Source: Vespula vulgaris
Taxonomy: Eukaryota; Arthropoda; Insecta; Hymenoptera; Vespidae
Assembly: GCF_905475345.1 (NCBI RefSeq)
Contig: NW_026114518.1
Span: 310,001-374,000 of the forward strand
Direction of reading: 5' to 3'
Length of the DNA stretch: 64,000 bases
This document shows, piece after piece, positions 1 through 11,931 of this stretch. Within the stretch, counting starts at the first letter, position 1. Each line of letters begins with the position of its first letter. The position numbers and the translations under genes are program-made. The notes under the pieces were generated by a model. It saw nothing but the letters and a program-made list of their open reading frames with translations, was not told the DNA's origin and ran no database searches.

Positions 1-335
1 TTTCTCTCCGAAACTGTGGCACCTAGAACAACCGGAGCGAGGGCATTGGAAAGGATTCGTCGCGCCGTACACGCCCATATTTTTTTCATCCAGATCTGAC
101 CAATAGGAGCCGAGTTATAACGGTTTAAAGGGAACAAAGGAAAAAAAAATTTTTCTTTAACAATTTTTTTCTCCGAAACTATAGCACCTAGAACAACCGA
201 AGCGAGGGCATTGGAAAGGGCTCGTCGCGCCGTACACGCCCATATTTTTTTCATCCAGATGTGACCAATAGGAGCCGAGTTATAACGGTTTAAAGGGAAC
301 AAAGGAAAAAAAAATTTTTCTTTAACAATTTTTAT

Positions 336-500
336 CTCCGAAACTGTGGCATCTAGAACAACTGGACCGAGGTCATTGGAAAGGGCTCGTCGCGCCCTAC
401 GCGCCCATATTTTTTTCATCCAGATCTGACCAATAGGAGCCGAGTTATAACGGTTTAAAGGGAACAAAGGAAAAAAAAATTTTTCTTTAACAATTTTTTT
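336..500 (+). repeat. Reference 165-bp monomer (GGCATC subtype)
   Basis: This is one complete monomer of the commonest length class. From its anchor it has a head with gtggcatctagaacaactgg (an XbaI word, TCTAGA, at 352-357), then accgaggtcattgg, the CG-rich core ctcgtcgcgccctacgcgcc, a T7 run, the middle block with AGATCT at 422-427, and ggagccgagttataacgg. It ends in an A9-T5 tract and tttaacaattttt. The gaccgaggtcattgg wording and the cctacgcg core mark this subtype throughout the window. It is normally followed by a gcaaggg-type or an atagcacc-type monomer. Confidence 0.9.
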
Positions 501-663
501 CTCCGAAACTATAGCACCTAGAACAACCGAAGCGAGGGCATTGGAAAGGGCTCGTCGCCTCCTACACGGCCATATTTTTTTCATCCAGATCTGACCAATA
601 GGAGCCGAGTTACAACGGTTTAAATGGAACAAAGGAAAAAAATTTTTCTTTAACAATTTTTTC
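501..663 (+). repeat. Reference 163-bp monomer (short A-tract class)
   Basis: The distance to the next anchor is 163, not 165. The tail reads ttacaacggtttaaatgg and then an A7-T5 tract instead of A9-T5, so two adenines are missing. The class is recognised by ttacaacgg plus aaatggaac. It is usually followed by a gtagcacttagaac-type monomer with ttttttcctccg at the boundary. Because the loss is 2 bp, it breaks the minus-strand reading frame that runs through 165-bp units. Confidence 0.88.
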
Positions 664-1979
664 CTCCGAAACTGTAGCACTTAGAACAACCGGAGCGAGG
701 GCATTGGAAAGGACTCGTCGCGCCGTACACGCCCATATTTTTTTCATCCAGATCTGACCAACAGGAGCCGAGTTATAACGGTTTAAAGGGAACAAAGGAA
801 AAAAAAATTTTCCTTTAACAATTTTTCTCTCCGAAACTGTGGCACCTAGAACAACCGGAGCGAGGGCATTGGAAAGGACTCGTCGCGCCGTACACGCCCA
901 TATTTTTTTCATCCAGATGTGACCAACAGGAGCCGAGTTATAACGGTTTAAAGGGAACAAAGGAAAAAAAAATTTTTCTTTAACAATTTTTATCTCCGAA
1001 ACTGTGGCATCTAGAACAACTGGACCGAGGTCATTGGAAAGGGCTCGTCGCGCCCTACGCGCCCATATTTTTTTCATCCAGATCTGACCAATAGGAGCCG
1101 AGTTATAACGGTTTAAAGGGAACAAAGGAAAAAAAAATTTTTCTTTAACAATTTTTTTCTCCGAAATTGTGGCACCTAGAACAACCGGAGCAAGGGCATT
1201 GGAAAGGGCTCGTCGCCTCCTACACGGCCATATTTTGTTCATCCAGATCTGACCAATAGGAGCCGAGTTATAACGGTTTAAAGGGAACAAAGGAAAAAAA
1301 AATTTTTCTTTAACAATTTTTTCCTTCGAAACTGTAGCACTTAAAACAACCGGAGCGAGGGCATTGGAAAGGACTCGTCGCGCCGTACACGCCCATATTT
1401 TTTTCATCCAGATCTGACCAATAGGAGCCGAGTTACAACGGTTTAAATGGAACAAAGGAAAAAAATTTTTCTTTAACAATTTTTTCCTCCGAAACTGTAG
1501 TACTTAGAACAACCGGATCGAGGGCATTGGAAAGGACTCTTCGCGCCGTACACGCCCATATTTTTTTCATCCAGATCTGACCAACAGGAGCCGAGTTATA
1601 ACGGTTTAAAGGGAACAAAGGAAAAAAAAATTTTTCTTTAACAATTTTTCTCTCCGAAACTGTGGCACCTAGAACAACTGGACCGAGGTCATTGGAAAGG
1701 GCTCGTCGCGCCCTACGCGCCCATATTTTTTTCATCCAGATCTGACCAATAGGAGCCGAGTTATAACGGTTTAAAGGGAACAAAGGAAAAAAAAATTTTT
1801 CTTTAACAATTTTTTTCTCCGAAATTGTGGCACCTAGAACAACCGGAGCAAGGGCATTGGAAAGGGCTCGTCGCCTCCTACACGGCCATATTTTGTTCAT
1901 CCAGATCTGACCAATAGGAGCCGAGTTACAACCGTTTAAATGGAACAATGGAAAATAATCTTTCTTTAACAATTTTTTT

Positions 1980-2144
1980 CTCCAAAACTATAGCAACGAG
2001 AACAACCGGACAGGGGTCATTGGAAGGCGCTCCTCGCGCACTACACGGCCATATTTTGTTCATCCAGATCTGACCAATAGGAGCAGAGTTATAACGGTTT
2101 AAAGGGAACAAAGGAAAAAAAAATTTTTCTTTAACAATTTTTTT
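1980..2144 (+). repeat. Divergent landmark monomer 1 (reference)
   Basis: This is a 165-bp monomer differing from the consensus at about 16 positions: ctccaaaact, gcaacgagaac, ccggacaggggtcatt, aggcgctcctcgcgcac, tttgttc and ggagcagagtt. The boundary before it is unusual: ttacaaccgtttaaatgg and then gaaaataatctttc, in which the A9-T5 tract is broken and 2 bp short. The next monomer is also peculiar (gggaattggaaagtgctc, caggcgcat). Confidence 0.9.
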
Positions 2145-2965
2145 CTCCGAAACTATAGCACCTAGAACAACCGGAGCGAGGGAATTGGAAAGTGCTCGTC
2201 GCCTCCTACAGGCGCATATTTTTTTCATCCAGATGACCAATAGGAGCCGAGTTATAACGGTTTAAAGGGAACAAAGGAAACAAAAATTTTTCTTTAACAA
2301 TTTTTTCCTTCGAAACTGTAGCACTTAAAACAACCGGAGCGAGGGCATAGGAAAGGACTCGTCGCGCCGTACACGCCCATATTTTTTTCATCCAGATCTG
2401 ACCAACAGGAGCCGAGTTATAACGGTTTAAAGGGAACAATGGAAAAAAAAATTTTTCTTTAACAATTTCTTTCTCCGAAACTATAGCACCTAGAACAACC
2501 GGAGCGAGGGCATAGGAAAGGACTCGTCGCGCCGTACCCGCCCATATTTTTTTCATCCAGATGTGACCAATAGGAGCCGAGTTATAACGGTATAAAGGGA
2601 ACAAAGGAAAAAAAAATTTTTCTTTAACAATTTTTATCTCCGAAACTGTGGCATCTAGAACAACTGGACCGTGGTCATTGGAAAGGGCTCGTCGCGCCCT
2701 ACGCGCCCATATTTTTTTCATTCAGATCTGACCAATAGGAGCCGAGTTACAACGGTTTAAATGGAACAAAGGAAAAAAATTTTTCTTTAACAATTTTTTC
2801 CTCCGAAACTGTAGCACTTAGAACAACCGGAGCGAGGGCATTGGAAAGGACTCGTCGCGCCGTACACGCCCATATTTTTTTCATCCAGATGTGATCAACA
2901 GGAGCCGAGTTATAACGGTTTAAAGGGAACAAAGGAAAAAAAAATTTTTCTTTAACAATTTTTTT

Positions 2966-3129
2966 CTCCGAAATTGTGGCACCTAGAACAACCGGAGCAA
3001 GGGCATTGGAAAGGGCTCGTCGCCTCCTACACGGCCATATTTTGTTCATCCAGATCTGACCAATAGGAGCCGAGTTATAACGGTTTAAAGAGAACAAAGG
3101 AAAAAAAAATTTTTTTTAATAATTTTTCT
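2966..3129 (+). repeat. Reference 164-bp monomer (T8 class)
   Basis: Anchor-to-anchor distance is 164. The usual T5-C-T3 stretch is replaced by an uninterrupted T8 followed by aataattttt, one base shorter than the common class. The same monomer carries the cctcctacacggcc core and gcaaggg in its head. T8 monomers with taataa or taacaa endings are frequent in 3-5.5 kb, 19-26 kb and most of 29-55 kb, and are scarce in 7-18 kb and after 56 kb, so tail class separates regions of the array. Confidence 0.85.
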
Positions 3130-3755
3130 CTCCGAAACTATAGCACCTAGAACAACCGGAGCGAGGGCATTGGAAAGGACTCGTCGCGCCGTACACGCCC
3201 ATATTGTTTTCATCCAGATCTGACCAACAGGAGCCGAGTTATAACGGTTTAAAGGGAACAAAGGAAAAAAAAATTTTTCTTTAACAATTTTTCTCTCCGA
3301 AACTGTGGCACCTAGAACAACCGGAGCGAGGGCATTGGAAAGGATTCGTCGCGCCGTACACGCCCATATTTTTTTCATCCAGATCTGACCAACTGGAGCC
3401 GAGTTATAACGGTTTAAAGGGAACAAAGGAAAAAAAATTTTTTTTTAATAATTTTTCTCTCCGAAACTATAGCACCTAGAACAACCAGAGCGAGGGCATT
3501 GGAAAGGACTCGTCGCGCCGTACACGCCCATATTGTTTTCATCCAGATCTGACCAACAGGAGCCGAGTTATAACGGTTTAAAGGGAACAAAGGAAAAAAA
3601 AATTTTTCTTTAACAATTTTTCTCTCCGAAACTGTGGCACCTAGAACAACCGGAGCGAGGGCATTGGAAAGGATTCGTCGCGCCGTACACGCCCATATTT
3701 TTTTCATCCAGATCTGACCAACTGGAGCCGAGTTATAACGGTTTAAAGGGAACAA
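3085..3755 (+). repeat. Local two-monomer tandem duplication (329 bp)
   Basis: The dimer, a T8 monomer with catattgttttcatcc followed by a gtggcacc monomer with ggattcg and accaactgg, appears twice in succession with offset 329. The only changes noted are such as accggagcg to accagagcg and a slightly shorter A-tract. The corresponding place in the second large copy (24,146-24,487) has the dimer once, so this is a recent gain here or a loss there. Confidence 0.75.
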
Positions 3756-5598
3756 AGGAAAAAAAAATTTTTTTTAATAATTTTTCTCTCCGAAACTATA
3801 GCACCTAGAACAACCAGAGCGAGGGCATTGGAAAGGACTCGTCGCGCCGTACACGCCCATATTTTTTTCATCCAGATCTGACCAACTGGAGCCGAGTTAT
3901 AACGGTTCAAAGGGAACAAAGGAAAAAAAAATTTTTTTTAACAATTTTTCTCTCCGAAACTATAGCACCTAGAACAACCGGAGCGAGGGCATTGGAAAGG
4001 GCTCGTCGCGCCGTACACGCCTATATTTTTTTCATCCAGATCTGACCAATAGGAGCCGAGTTATAACGGATAAAACGGAACAAAGGAAAAAAAAATTTTT
4101 CTTTAACAATTTTTCTCTCCGAAACTATAGGACCTAGAACAACTGGAGCGAGGGCATTGGATAGGACTCGTCGCGCCGTACACGCCCATATTTTTTTCAT
4201 CCAGATGTGACCAACAGGAGCCGAGTTATAACGGTTTAAAGGGAACAAAGGAAAAAAAAATTTTTCTTTAACAATTTTTATCTCCGAAACTGTGGCATCT
4301 AGAACAACTGGACCGAGGTCATTGGAAAGGGCTCGTCGCGCCCTACGCGCCCATATTTTTTTCATCCAGATCTGACCAATAGGAGCCGAGTTATAACGGT
4401 TTAAAGGGAACAAAGGAAAAAAAAATTTTTCTTTAACAATTTTTTTCTCCGAAATTGTGGCACCTAGAACAACCGGAGCAAGGGCATTGGAAAGGACTCG
4501 TCGCGCCGTACACGCCCATATTTTTTTCATCCAGATCTGACCAACTGGAGCCGAGTTATAACGGTTCAAAGGGAACAAAGGAAAAAAAAATTTTTTTTAA
4601 CAATTTTTCTCTCCGAAACTATAGCACCTAGAACAACCGGAGCGAGGGCATTGGAAAGGGCTCGTCGCGCCGTACACGCCTATATTTTTTTCATCCAGAT
4701 CTGACCAATAGGAGCCGAGTTATAACGGATAAAACGGAACAAAGGAAAAAAAAATTTTTCTTTAACAATTTTTCTCTCCGAAACTATAGGACCTAGAACA
4801 ACTGGAGCGAGGGCATTGGATAGGACTCGTCGCGCCGTACACGCCCATATTTTTTTCATCCAGATGTGACCAACAGGAGCCGAGTTATAACGGTTTAAAG
4901 GGAACAAAGGAAAAAAAAATTTTTCTTTAACAATTTTTATCTCCGAAACTGTGGCATCTAGAACAACTGGACCGAGGTCATTGGAAAGGGCTCGTCGCGC
5001 CCTACGCGCCCATATTTTTTTCATCCAGATCTGACCAATAGGAGCCGAGTTATAACGGTTTAAAGGGAACAAAGGAAAAAAAAATTTTTCTTTAACAATT
5101 TTTTTCTCCGAAATTGTGGCACCTAGAACAACCGGAGCAAGGGCATTGGAAAGGGCTCGTCGCCTCCTACACGGCCATATTTTGTTCATCCAGATCTGAC
5201 CAATAGGAGCCGAGTTATAACGGTTTAAAGAGAACAAAGGAAAAAAAAATTTTTTTTAATAATTTTTCTCTCCGAAACTATAGCACCTAGAACAACCGGA
5301 GCGAGGGCATTGGAATGGACTCGTCGCGCCGTACACGCCCATATTTTTTTCATCCAGATCTGACCAACTGGAGCCGAGTTATAACGGTTCAAAGGGAACA
5401 AAGGAAAAAAAAATTTTTTTTAACAATTTTTCTCTCCGAAACTATAGCACCTAGAACAACCGGAGCGAGGGCATTGGAAAGGGCTCGTCGCGCCGTACAC
5501 GCCTATATTTTTTTCATCCAGATCTGACCAATAGGAGCCGAGTTATAACGGATAAAACGGAACAAAGGAAAAAAAAATTTTTCTTTAACAATTTTTTT

Positions 5599-6091
5599 CT
5601 CCGAAACTATAGGACCTAGAACAACTGGAGCGAGGGCATTGGAAAGGACTCGTCGCGCCGTACACGCCCATATTTTTTTCATCCAGATGTGACCAACAGG
5701 AGCCGAGTTATAACGGTTTAAAGGGAACAAAGGAAAAAAAAATTTTTCTTTAACAATTTTTATCTCCGAAACTGTGGCATCTAGAACAACTGGACCGAGG
5801 TCATTGGAAAGGGCTCGTCGCGCCCTACGCGCCCATATTTTTTTCATCCAGATCTGACCAATAGGAGCCGAGTTATAACGGTTTAAAGGGAACAAAGGAA
5901 AAAAAAATTTTTCTTTAACAATTTTTTTCTCCGAAATTGTGGCACCTAGAACAACCGGAGCAAGGGCATTGGAAAGGGCTCGTCGCCTCCTACACGGCCA
6001 TATTTTGTTCATCCAGATCTGACCAATGGGAGCCGAGTTACAACCGTTTAAATGGAACAATGGAAAATAATCTTTCTTTAACAATTTTTTT
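5599..6091 (+). repeat. Recurrent three-monomer core module (GGACC-GGCATC-GCAAGG)
   Basis: Three successive monomers occur in fixed order: ataggacctagaacaactgg with an agatgtgacc tail (5,599-5,763), gtggcatc...accgaggtc with the cctacgcg core (5,764-5,928), and gaaattgtggcacc...gcaaggg with the cctcctacac core (5,929-6,091, 163 bp). This order, or a close variant, recurs after ataggacc heads near 4,127, 4,787, 7,913, 13,015, 14,662, 19,271, 20,258, 21,079, 24,858, 25,518 and 26,340. In block B it appears with tggaatc as the second member and ggctcc or ctgcg as the third. It looks like the most widely conserved multimer of the array. Confidence 0.8.
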
Positions 6092-6256
6092 CTCCAAAAC
6101 TATAGCAACGAGAACAACCGGACAGGGGTCATTGGAAGGCGCTCCTCGCGCACTACACGGCCATATTTTGTTCATCCAGATCTGACCAATAGGAGCAGAG
6201 TTATAACGGTTTAAAGGGAACAAAGGAAAAAAAAATTTTTCTTTAACAATTTTTTT
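6092..6256 (+). repeat. Divergent landmark monomer 2
   Basis: All reference differences are present, with the same broken A-tract upstream and the gggaattgg follower. It lies 25 monomers after the first, directly behind the GGACC-GGCATC-GCAAGG trimer. Confidence 0.88.
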
Positions 6257-6829
6257 CTCCGAAACTATAGCACCTAGAACAACCGGAGCGAGGGAATTGG
6301 AAAGTGCTCGTCGCCTCCTACAGGCGCATATTTTTTTCATCCAGATCTGACCAACAGGAGCCGAGTTATAACGGTTTAAAGGGAACAATGGAAAAAAAAA
6401 TTTTTCTTTAACAATTTTTATCTCCGAAACTGTGGCATCTAGAACAACTGGACCGAGGTCATTGCAAAGGGCTAGTCGCGCCCTACGCGCCCATATTTTT
6501 TTCATCCAGATCTGACCAATAGGAGCCGAGTTATAACGGTTTAAAGGGAACAAAGGAAAAAAAAATTTTTCTTTAACAATTTTTTTCTCCGAAACTATAG
6601 CACCTAGAACAACCGGAGTGAGGGCATTGGAAAGGACTCGTCGCGCCGTACACGCCCATATTTTTTTCATCCAGATCTGACCAACAGGAGCCGAGTTATA
6701 ACGGTTTAAAGGGAACAAAGGAAAAAAAAATTTTTCTTTAACAATTTCTTTCTCCGAAACTATAGCACCTAGAACAACCGGAGCGAGGGCATTGGAAAGG
6801 ACTCGTCGCGCAGTACACGCCCATATTTT

Positions 6830-8470
6830 TTTCATCCAGATGTGACCAACAGGAGCCGAGTTATAACGGTTTAAAGGGAACAAAGGAAAAAAAAATTTTT
6901 CTTTAACAATTTCTTTCTCCGAAACTATAGCACTTAGAACAACCGGAGCGAGGGCATAGGAAAGGACTCGTCGCGCCGTACCCGCCCATATTTTTTTCAT
7001 CCAGATGTGACCAATAGGAGCCGAGTTATAACGGTATAAAGGGAACAAAGGAAAAAAAAATTTTTCTTTAACAATTTTTATCTCCGAAACTGTGGCATCT
7101 AGAACAACTGGACCGTGGTCATTGGAAAGGGCTCGTCGCGCCCTACGCGCCCATATTTTTTTCATTCAGATCTGACCAATAGGAGCCGAGTTACAACGGT
7201 TTAAATGGAACAAAGGAAAAAAATTTTTCTTTAACAATTTCTTTCTCCGAAACTATAGCACCTAGAACAACCGGAGCGAGGGCATTGGAAAGGGCTCGTC
7301 GCGTCGTACACGCCTATATTTTTTTCATCCAGATCTGACCAATAGGAGCCGAGTTATAGCGGATAAAACGGAACAAAGGAAAAAAAAATTTTTCTTTAAC
7401 AATTTTTTTCTACGAAACTATAGGACCTAGAACAACTGGAGCGAGGGCATTGGAAAGGACTCGTCGCGCCGTACACGCCCATATTTTTTTCATCCAGATG
7501 TGACCAACAGGAGCCGAGTTATAGCGGTTTAAAGGGAACAAAGGAAAAAAAAATTTTCCTTTAACAATTTTTCTCTCCGAAACTGTGGCACCTAGAACAA
7601 CCGGAGCGAGGGCATTGGAAAGGATTCGTCGCGCCGTACACGCCCATATTTTTTTCATCCAGATCTGACCAACTGGAGCCGAGTTATAACGGTTCAAAGG
7701 GAACAAAGGAAAAAAAAATTTTTTTTAACAATTTTTCTCTCCGAAACTATAGCACCTAGAACAACCGGAGCGAGGGCATTGGAAAGGGCTCGTCGCGCCG
7801 TACACGCCTATATTTTTTTCATCCAGATCTGACCAACAGGAGCCGATTTATAACGGATAAAACGGAACAAAGGAAAAAAAAATTTTTCTTTAACAATTTT
7901 TTTCTCCGAAACTATAGGACCTAGAACAACTGGAGCGAGGGCATTGGAAAGGACTCGTCGCGCCGTACACGCCCATATTTTTTTCATCCAGATGTGACCA
8001 ACAGGAGCCGAGTTATAACGGTTTAAAGGGAACAAAGGAAAAAAAAATTTTTCTTTAACAATTTTTATCTCCGAAACTGTGGCATCTAGAACAACTGGAC
8101 CGAGTTCATTGGAAAGGGCTCGTCGCGCCCTACGCGCCCATATTTTTTTCATCCAGATCTGACCAATAGGAGCCGAGTTATAACGGTTTAAAGGGAACAA
8201 AGGAAAAAAAAATTTTTCTTTAACAATTTTTTTCTCCGAAATTGTGGCACCTAGGACAACCGGAGCAAGGGCATTGGAAAGGGCTCGTCGCCTCCTACAC
8301 GGTCATATTTTGTTCATCCAGATCTGACCAATAGGAGCCGAGTTATAACGGTTTAAAGGGAACAAAGGAAAAAAAAATTTTTCTTTAACAATTTTTTCCT
8401 TCGAAACTGTAGCACTTAGAACAACCGGAGCGAGGGCATTGGAAAGGACTCGTCGCGCCGTACACGCCCA
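6830..8470 (+). repeat. Ten-monomer segment, copy 1 of 3
   Basis: The segment is repeated at 11,932-13,572 (offset 5,102), and from about 6,985 onward again at 13,734 (offset 6,749). Markers are the cgtacccgccc core, cggtataaaggg, accgtggtc, tcattcagatctg, cgcgtcgtacacgcctat and ttatagcgg. The last three occur together only in these copies and at 28,200-28,600. The third copy joins directly behind the second after one hybrid monomer. Confidence 0.8.
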
Positions 8471-11400
8471 TATTTTTTTCATCCAGATCTGACCAATAGG
8501 AGCCGAGTTACAACGGTTTAAATGGAACAAAGGAAAAAAATTTTTCTTTAACAATTTTTTCCTCCGAAACTGTAGTACTTAGAACAACCGGAGCGAGGGC
8601 ATTGGAGAGGACTCTTCGCGCCGTACACGCCCATATTTTTTTCATCCAGATCTGACCAACAGGAGCCGAGTTATAACGGTTTAAAGGGAACAAAGGAAAA
8701 AAAAATTTTTCTTTAACAATTTTTCTCTCCGAAACTGTGGCACCTAGAACAACTGGACCGAGGTCATTGGAAAGGGCTCGTCGCGCCCTACGCGCCCATA
8801 TTTTTTTCATCCAGATCTGACCAATAGGAGCCGAGTTATAACGGTTTAAAGGGAACAAAGGAAAAAAAAATTTTTCTTTCACAATTTTTTTCTCCGAAAC
8901 TATAGCATCTAGAACAACCGGAGCGAGGGCATTGGAAAGGGCTCGTCGCCTCCTACACGGCCATATTTTTTTCATCCAGATCTGACCAATAGGAGCCGAG
9001 TTACAACGGTTTAAATGGAACAAAGGAAAAAAATTTTTCTTTAACAATTTTTTCCTCCGAAACTGTAGCACTTAGAACAACCGGAGCGAGGGCATTGGAA
9101 AGGACTCGTCGCGCCGTACACGCCCATATTTTTTTCATCCAGATCTGACCAACAGGAGCCGAGTTATAACGGTTTAAAGGGAACAAAGGAAAAAAAAATT
9201 TTTCTTTAACAATTTTTCTCTCCGAAACTGTGGCACCTAGAACAACCGGAGCGAGGGCATTGGAAAGGATTCGTCGCGCCGTACAAGCCCATATTTTTTT
9301 CATCCAGATCTGACCAATAGGAGCCGAGTTATAACGGTTTAAAGGGAACAAAGGAAAAAAAAATTTTTCTTTAACAATTTTTTTCTCCGAAACTATAGCA
9401 CCTAGAACAACCGAAGCGAGGGCATTGGAAAGGACTCGTCGCGCCGTACACGCCCATATTTTTTTCATCCAGATGTGACCAACAGGAGCCGAGTTATAAC
9501 GGTTTAAAGGGAACAAAGGAAAAAAAAATTTTTCTTTAACAATTTTTATCTCCGAAACTGTGGCATCTAGAACAACTGGACCGAGGTCATTGGAAAGGGC
9601 TCGTCGCGCCCTACGCGCCCATATTTTTTTCATCCAGATCTGACCAATAGGAACCGAGTTATAACGGTTTAAAGGGAACAAAGGAAAAAAAAATTTTTCT
9701 TTAACAATTTTTTTCTCCGAAATTGTGGCACCTAGGACAACCGGAGCAAGGGCATTGGAAAGGGCTCGTCGCCTCCTACACGGCCATATTTTGTTCATCC
9801 AGATCTGACCAATAGGAGCCGAGTTATAACGGTTTAAAGGGAACAAAGGAAAAAAAAATTTTTCTTTAACAATTTTTTCCTTCGAAACTGTAGCACTTAG
9901 AACAACCGGAGCGAGGGCATTGGAAAGGACTCGTCGCGCCGTACACGCCCATATTTTTTTCATCCAGATCTGACCAATAGGAGCCGAGTTACAACGGTTT
10001 AAATGGAACAAAGGAAAAAAATTTTTCTTTAACAATTTTTTCCTCCGAAACTGTAGTACTTAGAACAACCGGAGCGAGGGCATTGGAGAGGACTCTTCGC
10101 GCCGTACACGCCCATATTTTTTTCATCCAGATCTGACCAACAGGAGCCGAGTTATAACGGTTTAAAGGGAACAAAGGAAAAAAAAATTTTTCTTTAACAA
10201 TTTTTCTCTCCGAAACTGTGGCACCTAGAACAACTGGACCGAGGTCATTGGAAAGGGCTCGTCGCGCCCTACGCGCCCATATTTTTTTCATCCAGATCTG
10301 ACCAATAGGAGCCGAGTTATAACGGTTTAAAGGGAACAAAGGAAAAAAAAATTTTTCTTTCACAATTGTTTTCTCCGAAACTATAGCATCTAGAACAACC
10401 GGAGCGAGGGCATTGGAAAGGGCTCGTCGCCTCCTACACGGCCATATTTTTTTCATCCAGATCTGACCAATAGGAGCCGAGTTACAACGGTTTAAATGGA
10501 ACAAAGGAAAAAAATTTTTCTTTAACAATTTTTTCCTCCGAAACTGTAGCACTTAGAACAACCGGAGCGAGGGCATTGGAAAGGACTCGTCGCGCCGTAC
10601 ACGCCCATATTTTTTTCATCCAGATCTGACCAACAGGAGCCGAGTTATAACGGTTTAAAGGGAACAAAGGAAAAAAAAATTTTTCTTTAACAATTTTTCT
10701 CTCCGAAACTGTGGCACCTAGAACAACCGGAGCGAGGGCATTGGAAAGGATTCGTCGCGCCGTACAAGCCCATATTTTTTTCATCCAGATCTGACCAATA
10801 GGAGCCGAGTTATAACGGTTTAAAGGGAACAAAGGAAAAAAAAATTTTTCTTTAACAATTTTTTTCTCCGAAACTATAGCACCTAGAACAACCGAAGCGA
10901 GGGCATTGGAAAGGGCTCGTCGCGCCGTACACGCCCATATTTTTTTCATCCAGATGTGACCAATAGGAGCCGAGTTATAACGGTTTAAAGGGAACAAAGG
11001 AAAAAAAAATTTTTCTTTAACAATTTTTATCTCCGAAACTGTGGCATCTAGAACAACTGGACCGAGGTCATTGGAAAGGGCTCGTCGCGCCCTACGCGCC
11101 CATATTTTTTTCATCCAGATCTGACCAATAGGAGCCGAGTTATAACGGTTTAAAGGGAACAAAGGAAAAAAAAATTTTTCTTTAACAATTTTTTTCTCCG
11201 AAACTATAGCACCTAGAACAACCGAAGCGAGGGCATTGGAAAGGGCTCGTCGCCTCCTACACGGCCATATTTTTTTCATCCAGATCTGACCAATAGGAGC
11301 CGAGTTACAACGGTTTAAATGGAACAAAGGAAAAAAATTTTTCTTTAACAATTTTTTCCTCCGAAACTGTAGCACTTAGAACAACCGGAGCGAGGGCATT

Positions 11401-11830
11401 GGAAAGGACTCGTCGCGCCGTACACGCCCATATTTTTTTCATCCAGATCTGACCAACAGGAGCCGAGTTATAACGGTTTAAAGGGAACAAAGGAAAAAAA
11501 AATTTTTCTTTAACAATTTTTTTCTCCGAAATTGTGGCACCTAGAACAACCGGAGCAAGGGCATTGGAAAGGGCTCGTCGCCTCCTACACGGCCATATTT
11601 TGTTCATCCAGATCTGACCAATAGGAGCCGAGTTATAACGGTTTAAAGGGAACAAAGGAAAAAAAAATTTTTCTTTAACAATTTTTTCCTTCGAAACTGT
11701 AGCACTTAGAACAACCGGAGCGAGGGCATTGGAAAGGACTCGTCGCGCCGTACACGCCCATATTTTTTTCATCCAGATCTGGCCAACAGGAGCCGAGTTA
11801 TAACGGTTTAAAGGGAACAATGGAAAAAAA
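6985..11830 (+). repeat. Large segmental duplication, copy 1 (offset 6,749 then 6,419)
   Basis: Monomer order and private variants recur at 13,734-18,260. Offset is 6,749 up to about 9,210 and 6,419 afterwards, a difference of 330 bp or exactly two monomers. Private shared words include gtacaagccc (10,763 and 17,182), agatctggccaac (about 11,776 and 18,195), ctttcacaattg (10,357 and 16,776) and ccataggaaccgag (9,650 and 16,070 regions as ataggaaccg). Confidence 0.8.
7945..10910 (+). repeat. Nine-monomer (1,481-bp) unit repeated twice in tandem
   Basis: Positions 7,945-9,425 and 9,426-10,910 match at offset 1,481, including the rare ggcacctaggacaacc head (about 8,244 and 9,726), the tggagaggactcttcgcg core (about 8,604 and 10,085) and ctttcacaatt (8,876 and 10,357). 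Small differences such as cggtcat/cggccat and ataggagcc/ataggaacc show the copies are not identical. The same unit reappears inside 14.7-17.3 kb, where two monomers are missing from the first copy. Confidence 0.78.
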
Positions 11831-11931
11831 AATTTTTCTTTAACAATTTTTATCTCCGAAACTGTGGCATCTAGAACAACTGGACCGAGGTCATTGGAAA
11901 GGGCTCGTCGCGCCCTACGCGCCCATATTTT

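Larger units (their letters stand above)
1670..7560 (+). repeat. Segmental duplication at ~21 kb offset, copy 1
   Basis: The monomer order here is reproduced at about 22,870-28,620, with offset 21,061 for the early part, 20,732 for 4.0-6.4 kb and 21,062 for 6.4-7.5 kb. An additional partial copy starts near 21,255 (offset 19,583). The 329-bp offset steps are two-monomer gains: one here (3,085-3,755) and one in the other copy near 27,100-27,430. Private words shared by both copies include cattgcaaaggg (6,463 and 27,525) and the landmark monomers. Limits are approximate because flanking monomers are also similar. Confidence 0.78.

Noticed and set aside
201..230. CENP-B box-like word at gcattggaaaggg
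   Set aside because: The TTGGAAA centre resembles the mammalian box, but the essential flanking TTCG and CGGG positions are not there (ggca before, gggct after).
220..240. Hairpin or CRISPR-like palindrome in the CG-rich core
   Set aside because: Only a 4-base gcgc pairing is available. The units are adjacent with no unique spacers, so this is neither a CRISPR array nor a structured RNA.
280..335. TATA-like promoter (gagttataacgg) or rho-independent-type terminator (T tract)
   Set aside because: The words occur in nearly every monomer with no gene attached. The T tract has no GC-rich stem before it.
5315..5527. Plus-strand open frames of about 70 codons (also near 26,047, 34,763, 36,900, 39,201, 46,276, 50,059 and 51,705)
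   Set aside because: They appear only where an aaagg-to-aatgg change supplies ATG in a monomer followed by a T8 unit. They are the same satellite read on the other strand.
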